This document shows, in pieces, positions 1 through 6,941 of a stretch of DNA of 10,142 nt; the first letter of the stretch is position 1; every line of letters begins with the position of its first letter. The position numbers and the translations under genes were made by a program. Below the pieces are notes generated by a model. The model saw only the letters and a list, made by a program, of their open reading frames with translations. It searched no databases and had not been told where the DNA came from. Origin of the DNA: an uncultured Kangiella sp. (lineage in GTDB: Bacteria; Pseudomonadota; Gammaproteobacteria; Enterobacterales; DSM-103792); NCBI GenBank assembly GCA_946481205.1, contig CAMLNB010000130.1:1-10142 (forward strand), in the 5' to 3' direction.

Positions 1-2231
1 GTCAGAATGTCGGTGCCTTCGTGAGCAACGATCAGGCTGATCACAGTCTCGCCTTCGCCCAAACGGATACCGCGCACGCCACGGGCCAGGCGGCCCATTT
101 CGCGAACCTTGGTTTCGTTGAAGCGCACGACACGACCGACATCGGAGAACAGCATCACATCGTCTTTGCCCGAGGTGATGTCGACACCGACCAGCTCGTC
201 GTCGTCACGCAGATCGACGGCGATGATGCCGGCACTACGCGGCCGCGAGAAATTGTCCAGCGCAGTGCGCTTGACCACGCCCGACTTGGTCGCCATGAAA
301 ATCTGATGCTCGGCATCGAAGGTGCGGACCGGCAACAGCGAGGTAATTTTCTCGTCCGGCTGCAGCGGCAGCAGGTTGACGATCGGCTTGCCACGGGCGC
401 CACGACCGGCTTCCGGCAGGTTGTAAACCTTGAGCCAGTACAGGCGACCGCGGGTCGAGAAGCACAGCAGATAATCGTGGGTCTTGCAGACGATCAGCTT
501 GCGGACGAAATCCTCGTCTTTCAGATCGGTCGCCGACTTGCCGCGGCCACCACGCTTCTGCGCTTCGTAGGTCGACAGCGGCTGGTACTTGACGTAGCCC
601 TCGTTCGACAGCGTCACGACCACTTCTTCATCGGCGATCAGATCTTCGATGTCGATGTCTTCGGCAGTGTTGGAGATTTCCGTGCGACGCTCGTCGCCGT
701 ACTCGTCGCGAATCTTGATCAGCTCTTCGCGGATCACTTCCATCAAGCGGGCGTTGCTGCCGAGGATGTGCAGGAACTCGCCGATTTCGGTCAGCAGCTC
801 TTTGTATTCGTCGAGCAGTTTTTCATGCTCGAGACCGGTCAGCTTGTGCAGACGCAGTTCCAGAATGGCCTGGGCCTGGACCGGCGACAGGTGATAGCCA
901 CCGTCAACAAAGCCGTATTGCGCTTCCAGATCTTCCGGCCGCGAAGCCTGCGCACCAGCGCGATCCAGCATCGCCATGACGCCACCCGGCTGCCAGGATT
1001 TGGCGACCAGACGCTCTTTCGCCTCGGCCGGGGTCGGCGAGGATTTGATCAGCTCGATCACTTCGTCGATGTTGGCAATCGCAACCGCCAGACCTTCGAG
1101 GGTGTGGGCTTTTTCGCGCGCTTTGCGCAGTTCATAAACGGTACGGCGGGTCACCACTTCACGGCGGTGGCGAACGAACTCTTCCAGACACTCTTTCAGC
1201 GCCAGCGTGCGCGGCTGACCATCAACCAGCGCAACGGTGTTGATGCCGAACGTGGTCTGCATCTGGGTCTGCGCGTAGAGATTGTTGAGCACCACCTCCG
1301 GCAGCTCGTTCTTGCGCAGTTCGATGACCATGCGCATGCCGTCCTTGTCGGACTCGTCGCGCAGGCCGGTGATGCCTTCGATTTTCTTCTCGCGTACCAG
1401 CTCGGCAATTTTCTCGATCAGCCGCGCCTTGTTCACCTGATACGGCAATTCGGTGACGATGATGCTGGTCTTCTGGCCTTCTTCTTCCAGCTCGTGGCGG
1501 GCGCGAATGACGCAGCGACCACGACCGGTTTTGTACGCCTGAACGATGCCGGCACGGCCACAAATGATGCCGGCAGTCGGGAAATCCGGCGCCGGAATGT
1601 GTTCCATCAGACCTTCGACATCGATTTCCGGATTGTCCATCAGCGCCAACACGCCGTTGACCACTTCGCGCAGGTTGTGCGGCGGAATATTGGTGGCCAT
1701 GCCGACCGCAATACCGCTGGAACCGTTGATCAGCAGGTTGGGAACACGGGTTGGCAATACCGATGGTTCCTGCTCACTGCCGTCGTAGTTGTCGACGAAA
1801 TCGACGGTCTCTTTGTCCAAGTCCGCGAGCAGTTCATGGGCAATCTTGTCCATGCGCACTTCGGTGTAACGCATCGCTGCCGCGTTGTCGCCGTCGATGG
1901 AACCGAAGTTGCCTTGACCGTCGACCAGCATGTAGCGCAGCGAGAACGGCTGCGCCATCCGGACAATGGTGTCGTACACCGCGGTGTCGCCGTGCGGGTG
2001 GTATTTACCGATGACGTCACCGACCACACGGGCCGATTTTTTGTAGGCTTTGTTGTAGTCGTTGCCGAGCACGTTCATCGCGTACAACACGCGGCGGTGC
2101 ACCGGCTTCAGGCCATCGCGGACATCGGGCAAGGCCCGGCCAACGATGACGCTCATCGCGTAGTCGAGATAGGACGTGCGCAGCTCGTCTTCGATGCTGA
2201 CGGCAAGGATCTCTTTGGCGAGTTCGGTCAT
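1..2231 (-). CDS. gyrA: DNA gyrase subunit A, N-terminal 743 residues (partial)
   Basis: GyrA is the DNA-cleaving and rejoining subunit of the A2B2 gyrase, which introduces negative supercoils. I translated this strand by hand. The protein begins [20 protein letters not shown], and residue numbers match E. coli GyrA without gaps through the active site. The catalytic Tyr122 lies in AMRYTEVR, and the quinolone-resistance region reads [10 protein letters not shown] with Thr83 and Asp87. The GyrA box QKRGGRG, needed for DNA wrapping, is at about residues 558-564 and marks the start of the C-terminal beta-pinwheel. The reading frame is open to the left edge, so roughly the last 100-150 residues are missing. 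The ATG at 2229-2231 is chosen because it aligns with the family start; its Shine-Dalgarno is weak (AAGG about 13 bases upstream). Thr83 is the wild-type residue in P. aeruginosa, so no usual resistance change is seen. Identification is essentially certain. Confidence 0.98.
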   Translation of the reverse strand, partial: MTELAKEILAVSIEDELRTSYLDYAMSVIVGRALPDVRDGLKPVHRRVLYAMNVLGNDYNKAYKKSARVVGDVIGKYHPHGDTAVYDTIVRMAQPFSLRYMLVDGQGNFGSIDGDNAAAMRYTEVRMDKIAHELLADLDKETVDFVDNYDGSEQEPSVLPTRVPNLLINGSSGIAVGMATNIPPHNLREVVNGVLALMDNPEIDVEGLMEHIPAPDFPTAGIICGRAGIVQAYKTGRGRCVIRARHELEEEGQKTSIIVTELPYQVNKARLIEKIAELVREKKIEGITGLRDESDKDGMRMVIELRKNELPEVVLNNLYAQTQMQTTFGINTVALVDGQPRTLALKECLEEFVRHRREVVTRRTVYELRKAREKAHTLEGLAVAIANIDEVIELIKSSPTPAEAKERLVAKSWQPGGVMAMLDRAGAQASRPEDLEAQYGFVDGGYHLSPVQAQAILELRLHKLTGLEHEKLLDEYKELLTEIGEFLHILGSNARLMEVIREELIKIRDEYGDERRTEISNTAEDIDIEDLIADEEVVVTLSNEGYVKYQPLSTYEAQKRGGRGKSATDLKDEDFVRKLIVCKTHDYLLCFSTRGRLYWLKVYNLPEAGRGARGKPIVNLLPLQPDEKITSLLPVRTFDAEHQIFMATKSGVVKRTALDNFSRPRSAGIIAVDLRDDDELVGVDITSGKDDVMLFSDVGRVVRFNETKVREMGRLARGVRGIRLGEGETVISLIVAHEGTDIL

Positions 2232-2270
2232 CTGGAGTTTGCCTTTTTGGATTTGACTTTTTAATTCAAG

Positions 2271-2290
2271 CAACGCCTTGTAAGGCATTG
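2271..2290 (-). promoter_or_regulatory. Imperfect palindrome in the gyrA leader
   Basis: The arms are CAA-n-GCCTT and AAGGC-n-TTG around a 2-base centre. In a gyrA-sense RNA the one non-Watson-Crick arm position becomes a U-G wobble, so a stem of about 9 base pairs could form some 40 bases before the gyrA start codon. It could be an RNA hairpin, a protein-binding site or chance. There is no T-run after it on the gyrA strand, so a terminator is unlikely. Confidence 0.3.
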
Positions 2291-2339
2291 ATTTTATTGG
2301 GCTTGTGGCAGCGAAATACCGCCGCCCACAAAGCCGGCA

Positions 2340-2348
2340 ATGGTAGCA
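2340..2348 (-). promoter_or_regulatory. Candidate extended -10 promoter for gyrA
   Basis: On the minus strand this reads TGCTACCAT, an extended -10 (TGn) followed by a hexamer matching TATAAT at 4 of 6 positions. No good -35 hexamer sits 17 bases upstream, as is common for extended -10 promoters. It would give gyrA a leader of about 100 bases. An inverted repeat CCGGCA/TGCCGG (2334-2339 and 2349-2354) flanks the box exactly. This is inference from motif only. Confidence 0.35.
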
Positions 2349-2392
2349 TGCCGGGGGTGTCCCACTCCACCGGCGAATTGCGGAGAACCGGC

Positions 2393-3067
2393 ATGAAAAA
2401 CTGGTTGAAAAACATACTTGTTGCCGGCTTTTTGGCCGTTTCCGGGCCACTGGCGGCAGAACCGCAAAACACCGCGGCGCCCAGCCACGCTCACGGCGTC
2501 CACGGCATGATTCTGTTTGGCGAGCCGGGCCGCGCCTTTGCCTCGCATCTGCCGCTCTACCGGCACCCGCACGACTGGCAGGTGGTGCTGGAACTGGCAC
2601 CCGCCGATGAGCCCGGTCAGCAGCAGGTCAACGCGCTGCTTGCTGCCGGTGGTTTGCTGACCCTGGAACCGGAACGATTCGATCTTTGGCGGCTGAAACC
2701 GGGCGCCAGTGCGCCGCTGAGCCAATTCCAGGCCACGCTGTACCGTGACCATTTCGAGCGCGGCGGCGAAAAGCTGCAGAGCCTCAACTGGCAGGTCAAA
2801 CGGGTCTGGTGGTTTGAACCGGTGCGAGTCGACACCGAGACCAGTACTCATCGCTATTTTGTCATCGGTGGTGACAGTGCCGGGCAAACCGGCTGGCTAC
2901 TGCACAAGGTCGAGCGGCGACCGGATGTCGATCAGATCCTGCGTATCAAAACCAATACGGGCTTCACCGGACTGGTCAGCAGTGAACGACTGCTGACGGG
3001 TAGCAGTGCCGATGCCCGCTTTCAGGTCGAACAGGTCCTGTGGCAGGACAGCGACGATCTGCAGTAG
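2393..3067 (+). CDS. Histidine-rich exported protein of unknown function
   Basis: I do not recognise a named family for this 224-residue protein, though its [19 protein letters not shown] stretch has the feel of a conserved uncharacterised secreted family. A Sec signal peptide is clear: a Lys-containing start (MKNWLKN), a hydrophobic core [13 protein letters not shown], and a likely signal peptidase I site after LAA near residue 22. There is no lipobox Cys, so it is probably a soluble periplasmic or secreted protein. The mature N-terminus holds His32, 34, 37, 52, 58 and 60, which could bind metal, but no function can be assigned. The ATG at 2393 is preferred over upstream starts at 2288 (TTG) and 2348 because GGAG at 2382-2385 lies 7 bases before it and only this start places the signal peptide at the terminus. 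It is divergent from gyrA. No mtnA is present here, although that gene lies between gyrA and the deaminase in P. aeruginosa. Confidence 0.85.
   Translation: MKNWLKNILVAGFLAVSGPLAAEPQNTAAPSHAHGVHGMILFGEPGRAFASHLPLYRHPHDWQVVLELAPADEPGQQQVNALLAAGGLLTLEPERFDLWRLKPGASAPLSQFQATLYRDHFERGGEKLQSLNWQVKRVWWFEPVRVDTETSTHRYFVIGGDSAGQTGWLLHKVERRPDVDQILRIKTNTGFTGLVSSERLLTGSSADARFQVEQVLWQDSDDLQ
2975..2997 (+). repeat. Perfect 9-bp inverted repeat inside the exported-protein gene
   Basis: GTCAGCAGT (2975-2983) and ACTGCTGAC (2989-2997) are exact reverse complements around a 5-base loop GAACG. The hairpin falls about 70 bases before the stop codon and encodes part of [12 protein letters not shown]. No T-tract follows, so it is not a classic terminator. 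It may affect mRNA stability or be chance. Confidence 0.5.
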
Positions 3068-3129
3068 CGCGGCAACCGTACTCGTTGATCGAGGCGAACC
3101 CTTGCATGACGCCAGATCGCCGAGCCCGG

Positions 3130-3135
3130 TATACT
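3130..3135 (+). promoter_or_regulatory. Candidate -10 box upstream of mtaD
   Basis: TATACT matches the sigma70 -10 consensus at 5 of 6 positions and lies about 35 bases before the preferred mtaD start, predicting transcription from near 3142 and a leader of about 28 bases. No convincing -35 is found at 16-18 bases; TTGCAT at 3102-3107 is 22 bases away, which is too far. It could drive the whole mtaD-to-yciK series. Confidence 0.4.
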
Positions 3136-3169
3136 CGCGACCTTGACCGACTCCCGCCCCAGTGTCTTC

Positions 3170-4513
3170 ATGATCAAAGCCGACATGATCGAAGCCGATT
3201 TGCTGCTCAGCGCCCGTTGGCTGCTGCCGGTGGCGCCGCACCGCATCATTGAAGAGGGCGCCGTCGCCATTGCCGCCGGCCGCATCGTCGCGGTCGGCAC
3301 TCGCAGCGAGCTGCAGCACCGCGTCAACGCCCGCCAGCAGCAACATCTGGCCGATCACGTTTTGCTGCCCGGCCTGGTCAACGCCCACAACCATGCTGCA
3401 ATGACGCTGCTGCGCGGCTGTGGCGAAGACATGGCGCTGATGGACTGGCTGCACAACCGGATCTGGCCGCTGGAAAAAGCGCTGGTGACGCCGGAGTTTG
3501 TTGCCGACGGCGTCGAGCTTGCTTGCGCCGAACAGATCCGCGGCGGCGTCACCGCCTTCACGGACAATTATTTCTACGCCGATCGCGCGGCCGCCGTGAT
3601 CCAAAAAGCGGGTCTGCGCGGCCTGATGGCCAGCCCAGTTATCGGCTTCCCGATGCCGGGCGCGGCCGACGGCAAAGCCGGCATCCATCGGGTATTGGAG
3701 CTGCACGATATCTGCAAGAACCTGCCGCTGGTCAACGCGGGATTCGGTCCACATGCGCCTTACACCGTCGATGATGTGCTGCTGACCCAAGTTGCTACTT
3801 ACGCCGAAGAGCTCGGGCTCATCGTGCACATGCATGTGCACGAAAGCGCGCAGGAAATTGAAGACTCGCTGAAACAATACGGCATGCGGCCGCTGGAGCG
3901 GCTCAATCAACTCGGCCTGCTCGGCCCGCAATTTGTCGCCGTGCATGCGGTGCATTTGAATGATGCCGACATTGCACTGCTGAAAGAAAACGGCGTGCAG
4001 ACCGTGCACTGCCCGGAATCGAACCTGAAACTCGCCAGCGGCTTTTCGCCGGTGGCAAAGCTGCAGGCCGCTGGCATCAATGTCGGCATTGGTACTGACG
4101 GCGCTGCCAGCAACAACGATCTGGATCTGCTTGGCGAATTGCGCACCGCGACCTTGCTCGGCAAAGCCGTCGCCGGCGATCCGCAGGCGATGAATGCCGA
4201 ACAGATGTTGTACATGGCAACACTCGGCGGCGCCCGTACCATGGGCCTGGAAAATGAAGTCGGTTCGCTGGAAGTTGGCAAATCAGCCGATGTGATCGCC
4301 ATCGATTTGTCAGGTCTGTTACAGCAGCCGGTGTACAACCCGCTTTACGCCCTGATTTACAACGTGCACCGCGAACAGGTCAGCGATGTCTGGGTTGCCG
4401 GTCAAGCGCTGATGCGCAACAAGGAATTGCTGACCATTGATGAAGCGGCGCTGCGTGCGAAAGTGCAGCGCTGGCAGGGCGAGGTGCAGAACACCTTGGC
4501 ACTGCAAAAATAA
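3170..4513 (+). CDS. mtaD: 5'-methylthioadenosine/S-adenosylhomocysteine deaminase (amidohydrolase family)
   Basis: This cytosolic TRZ/ATZ-family amidohydrolase is predicted to deaminate methylthioadenosine and/or S-adenosylhomocysteine to the inosine forms, salvaging by-products of SAM use. From the ATG at 3170 it is 447 residues, typical for the family. The metal-site motifs are in order: HNH at about residues 73-75 (GLVNAHNHAAMTLLRG), HVHE near 222-225, His259 in AVHAVHLND, and Asp310 in GIGTDGAASNNDLDLL. VHCPESNLKLASG is also a family signature. The start is uncertain: ATG 3170, ATG 3185 and TTG 3143 are all in frame and none has a good Shine-Dalgarno. ATG 3170 fits best with a -10 box at 3130. 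The closest analogue I know is P. aeruginosa PA3170, described as a methylthioadenosine deaminase, also next to gyrA and ubiG. Related family members deaminate other purines or triazines, so substrate preference (MTA, SAH or both) remains inference. Confidence 0.9.
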   Translation: MIKADMIEADLLLSARWLLPVAPHRIIEEGAVAIAAGRIVAVGTRSELQHRVNARQQQHLADHVLLPGLVNAHNHAAMTLLRGCGEDMALMDWLHNRIWPLEKALVTPEFVADGVELACAEQIRGGVTAFTDNYFYADRAAAVIQKAGLRGLMASPVIGFPMPGAADGKAGIHRVLELHDICKNLPLVNAGFGPHAPYTVDDVLLTQVATYAEELGLIVHMHVHESAQEIEDSLKQYGMRPLERLNQLGLLGPQFVAVHAVHLNDADIALLKENGVQTVHCPESNLKLASGFSPVAKLQAAGINVGIGTDGAASNNDLDLLGELRTATLLGKAVAGDPQAMNAEQMLYMATLGGARTMGLENEVGSLEVGKSADVIAIDLSGLLQQPVYNPLYALIYNVHREQVSDVWVAGQALMRNKELLTIDEAALRAKVQRWQGEVQNTLALQK

Positions 4514-4579
4514 TTGTGGTGGGAGCGGCTGTAGCCGCGATTCTTGTTCAGACAATCGCGGCTACAGTCGCTCCCACAA
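4514..4579 (+). repeat. REPIN-like element: two REP palindromes in inverted orientation
   Basis: The left arm (4514-4542) and right arm (4554-4579) are near-perfect reverse complements around an 11-base loop, differing by a 3-base bulge and one G-T position. Each arm is itself REP-shaped: a GGAG tetranucleotide followed by a small palindrome, GCGGCT-GT-AGCCGC in the left arm, with one mismatch in the right. GGAGCGGCTnnAGCCGCGA resembles the REP sequences scattered through Pseudomonas and Xanthomonadales genomes, where inverted pairs (REPINs) are mobilised by RAYT transposases. No RAYT gene is in the window. It fills almost the whole mtaD-ubiG gap, ending 24 bases before the ubiG ATG and leaving its Shine-Dalgarno free. 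The folded RNA might reduce read-through or protect mRNA ends. Confidence 0.78.
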
Positions 4580-4603
4580 AAACTCACTTACAGGACACGC
4601 GCC

Positions 4604-5311
4604 ATGACCCACACCAATGTCGACCGCGCCGAAATCGCCAAATTTGAAGCGCTTGCCGCCCGCTGGTGGGATCGGCACAGCGAATTCAAACCGCTGCACG
4701 ACATCAATCCGCTCCGGCTCGGCTGGATTCTACAAAAGACCGGTGCACTGGCCGGCAAACGCGTCGTCGATGTCGGCTGCGGCGGCGGCATTCTCAGTGA
4801 AGCATTGGCCGGCGAAGGTGCACAGGTTACTGGCATTGATATGGGCGAAGCGCCGCTGTCAGTTGCCAAGTTGCATTTGCTGGAAAGCGGCCGCAGTGTC
4901 GATTACCGGCAGATGACCGTTGAACAACTGGCTGACGAACAACCAGGCAGCTTCGATGTTGTCACCTGCATGGAAATGATCGAGCATGTGCCGGACCCGG
5001 CCTCGGTGATCGCCGCCTGCGCCAAGCTGGTCAAACCGAATGGCCATGTTTTCTTCTCGACGATCAACCGCAATCCCAAAGCCTTCCTGTTTGCCATTGT
5101 CGGCGCCGAATATGTGCTGAACTTGCTGCCGAAAGGCACGCACGAATACGCCAAATTCATCCGTCCTTCGGAGCTCGGCACCTGGGCTCGGCACGCCGGC
5201 CTACGCGTCGGCGACCTGACTGGCATGCATTACAACCCGCTGACCAAGAATTACTGGCTCGGCCCCGGCGTCGACGTCAATTATCTCGTGCACACGCGGC
5301 CCGTTGATTGA
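4604..5311 (+). CDS. ubiG: Ubiquinone biosynthesis O-methyltransferase UbiG
   Basis: UbiG carries out both O-methylations of ubiquinone synthesis, using SAM and releasing SAH; it is cytosolic or loosely membrane-associated. The 235-residue length fits the family (about 230-245). The N-terminal signature [14 protein letters not shown] is present. SAM-binding motif I is [16 protein letters not shown] at about residues 54-69, followed by the acidic residue in VTGIDMG near 79. [11 protein letters not shown] lies at about 122-132, and the family block [21 protein letters not shown] and [17 protein letters not shown] follow. The start at 4604 is chosen because AGGA at 4592-4595 is 8 bases upstream and the protein aligns from [11 protein letters not shown]; an in-frame ATG at 4544 would lie inside the REPIN-like repeat. 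It shares strand with mtaD upstream and mupP 37 bases downstream, the same order as in Pseudomonas. Confidence 0.96.
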   Translation: MTHTNVDRAEIAKFEALAARWWDRHSEFKPLHDINPLRLGWILQKTGALAGKRVVDVGCGGGILSEALAGEGAQVTGIDMGEAPLSVAKLHLLESGRSVDYRQMTVEQLADEQPGSFDVVTCMEMIEHVPDPASVIAACAKLVKPNGHVFFSTINRNPKAFLFAIVGAEYVLNLLPKGTHEYAKFIRPSELGTWARHAGLRVGDLTGMHYNPLTKNYWLGPGVDVNYLVHTRPVD

Positions 5312-5348
5312 GCCCCACAATGACTTCCCCCACAACAAGAAGAAGACC

Positions 5349-6065
5349 ATGAACACGCCCCTTCCCTTGCAATGTGTGCTGTTCGATTTGGACGGCACCT
5401 TGCTGGACACGTCGCAGGACATGGCGAAAGCGCTGAACCAGCTGCTGATCGAACGCGGTCGCAAACCGCTGCCTTATGAAGCCATTCGGCCGCAAGTTTC
5501 ACACGGCGCCAGAGGCCTGCTGAAACTGGGTTTTGATTTGGAACCAACCGATCCGGCATTCACGCCGTTTCGCGATCGCTATCTCGCGCTGTACGAACAG
5601 TGCATGATTGAAGAAACCAATCTGTTCGACGGTATCGGCACGGTACTGGACCATTGCGAACAGAATGATCTGCGCTGGGGTGTGGTGACCAACAAGCCCG
5701 GTTACCTGACTCGCGCAGTGATGGAGCATTTGCAGCTGTGGCAGCGCGCTGCCTGCGTTGTGGCTGGCGATTGCCTACCACAGCGTAAACCCGATCCAGC
5801 GCCGATGTTTCACGCAGCGCAAATGGCCGGTGTCGATGCGCTCGCTTGCTGCTATGTCGGCGATGCCGAGCGCGATATTGAAGCCGGCCGCCGCGCCGGC
5901 ATGCGCACGGTCTGCGCGCTCTGGGGTTTCATTGATGCCGATGAGCAACCGCAAGCCTGGCAGGCCGATCATTACCTCGAACGTGGCGACCAACTGATCG
6001 CCTTGATTGAACAATGGCGCACGCAAACCTCACAACACAATGAATCGGAGTCATCTGCACCATGA
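5349..6065 (+). CDS. mupP: N-acetylmuramic acid 6-phosphate phosphatase MupP (HAD family)
   Basis: MupP removes phosphate from MurNAc-6-phosphate so that AmgK and MurU can return the sugar to UDP-MurNAc, the peptidoglycan recycling route that lowers fosfomycin sensitivity in pseudomonads. The 238-residue protein shows all HAD motifs: LFDLDGTLLD with nucleophile Asp13 and acid/base Asp15, Thr114 in WGVVTNKP, Lys147 in QRKPDP, and Asp172/Asp176 in YVGDAERDIEAGR. The residues between motifs I and II form a helical cap. The choice of MupP over phosphoglycolate phosphatase (Gph), which shares this fold, rests on location directly after ubiG, as for PA3172, and on WGVVTNKP. Gph remains the main alternative. 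The ATG at 5349 has only a purine-rich AAGAAG upstream; a TTG at 5304 inside ubiG is less likely because the protein aligns from just before LFDLDGT. The stop overlaps the next start as ATGA, suggesting translational coupling. Confidence 0.82.
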   Translation: MNTPLPLQCVLFDLDGTLLDTSQDMAKALNQLLIERGRKPLPYEAIRPQVSHGARGLLKLGFDLEPTDPAFTPFRDRYLALYEQCMIEETNLFDGIGTVLDHCEQNDLRWGVVTNKPGYLTRAVMEHLQLWQRAACVVAGDCLPQRKPDPAPMFHAAQMAGVDALACCYVGDAERDIEAGRRAGMRTVCALWGFIDADEQPQAWQADHYLERGDQLIALIEQWRTQTSQHNESESSAP

Positions 6066-6940
6066 CGATGACCCTGAGTGAACTGAACCAGGTCCCCGGT
6101 GTTGCCGTCTCGGAACTTGCACCGGGCTATCCGGTGCTGCAATTGCAACACGGCGATCTGCAGGCAAGCCTTTCCTTGTACGGTGGCCAGTTACTGAGCT
6201 GCACGCAAGGCGGCCGGGCGCTGCTCTGGGCCAATCCGCATTTGCAATTGAAGCCGGGCAAAGCGTTGCGCGCCGGTGTGCCAATCTGCTGGCCTTGGTT
6301 TGGCACGCTGGATCCGCAGCTGCCGGCGCACGGTTTTGTTCGTACACAGTTGTGGCAGCTTGCTTCCGTGCAGCACAGCGACGCGGCGTTGACGGTTACG
6401 CTGACGACAGGTGACGACGACAAGACACGCGCACTGTGGCCACACCGCTTTGCGCTGCAACTGCAAGTCAGATTGAGCGATGTGCTGTCGGTACAGCTGC
6501 TGATGCACAATCAGGATGATCATGCCTACCCGGTTGCCGGCGCGCTGCACAGTTACTTTGCCATCAGCGACATTGGCGACACCGTGTTGACCGGATTCGA
6601 AGGTGCCAGCTATTACGATCAGCTGAGCGGCCAGATCGCGGTTCAGCATGGCTCGGTAGACTTTCAACAGGAAACCGATCGCATTTACCACGTCGGGGCC
6701 GGTCGTTTGCAGCTCATCAGCCAACAGCAACACGAGCTGCAGCAGCACGGCAATACCGACACCGTCGTCTGGACGCCGTGGACCGGCAAAGCCGCCCGAC
6801 TCGGCGATATTCAAGGCGATGACTGGCGCCAGTTTGTTTGCGTTGAAACAGCGATTGCCAATGATCACGCCATCATTCTGGCACCGGACGCGCAGTATGC
6901 GATGGGCTTTCGCCTGAGCAGCCAAGCAGCGAAACACTGA
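6062..6940 (+). CDS. yeaD: D-hexose-6-phosphate mutarotase, YeaD family (aldose-1-epimerase-like)
   Basis: YeaD-type enzymes interconvert the alpha and beta anomers of glucose-6-phosphate and related sugar phosphates in the cytosol. The 292-residue length is typical. Visible family motifs are LSLYGGQLLS (about 37-46), AGVPICWPWFG (71-81), AHGFVRTQLWQL (89-100), ALHSYFAISDI with the probable catalytic His163, WTPWTGKAARLGD (237-249) and FVCVETA with probable catalytic Glu262. The ATG at 6062 overlaps the mupP TGA and has GGAG 11 bases upstream; a second in-frame ATG two codons later is farther from that site and less likely. The squalene/phytoene-synthase-like gene follows after one base. I do not recall a yeaD gene at this place in Pseudomonas. 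The association with mupP may reflect shared sugar-phosphate metabolism, or may only be operon accretion. Confidence 0.9.
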   Translation: MTMTLSELNQVPGVAVSELAPGYPVLQLQHGDLQASLSLYGGQLLSCTQGGRALLWANPHLQLKPGKALRAGVPICWPWFGTLDPQLPAHGFVRTQLWQLASVQHSDAALTVTLTTGDDDKTRALWPHRFALQLQVRLSDVLSVQLLMHNQDDHAYPVAGALHSYFAISDIGDTVLTGFEGASYYDQLSGQIAVQHGSVDFQQETDRIYHVGAGRLQLISQQQHELQQHGNTDTVVWTPWTGKAARLGDIQGDDWRQFVCVETAIANDHAIILAPDAQYAMGFRLSSQAAKH

Positions 6941-6941
6941 G

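Noticed and set aside
21..2264. 747-codon open frame on the plus strand opposite gyrA
   Set aside because: It is an antisense shadow of gyrA, caused by GC-rich third codon positions. Its translation is a low-complexity mix rich in His, Gln, Val and Asp with no domain pattern, while the minus strand encodes an unmistakable GyrA.
3106..3252. Short plus-strand frame beginning MTPDRRARYTRDLDRLP upstream of mtaD
   Set aside because: It overlaps mtaD in another frame, is Arg-rich shadow-like, and has only a weak ribosome site.
2897..4009. 370-codon minus-strand frame opposite mtaD
   Set aside because: The plus strand encodes all amidohydrolase metal motifs over the same bases; the minus frame has no recognisable motif or ribosome site.
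4514..4579. Reading the mtaD-ubiG inverted repeat as a plain terminator
   Set aside because: On the plus strand it is followed by A residues, not a T-run, and each arm has internal REP structure, so a REPIN-like element fits better.
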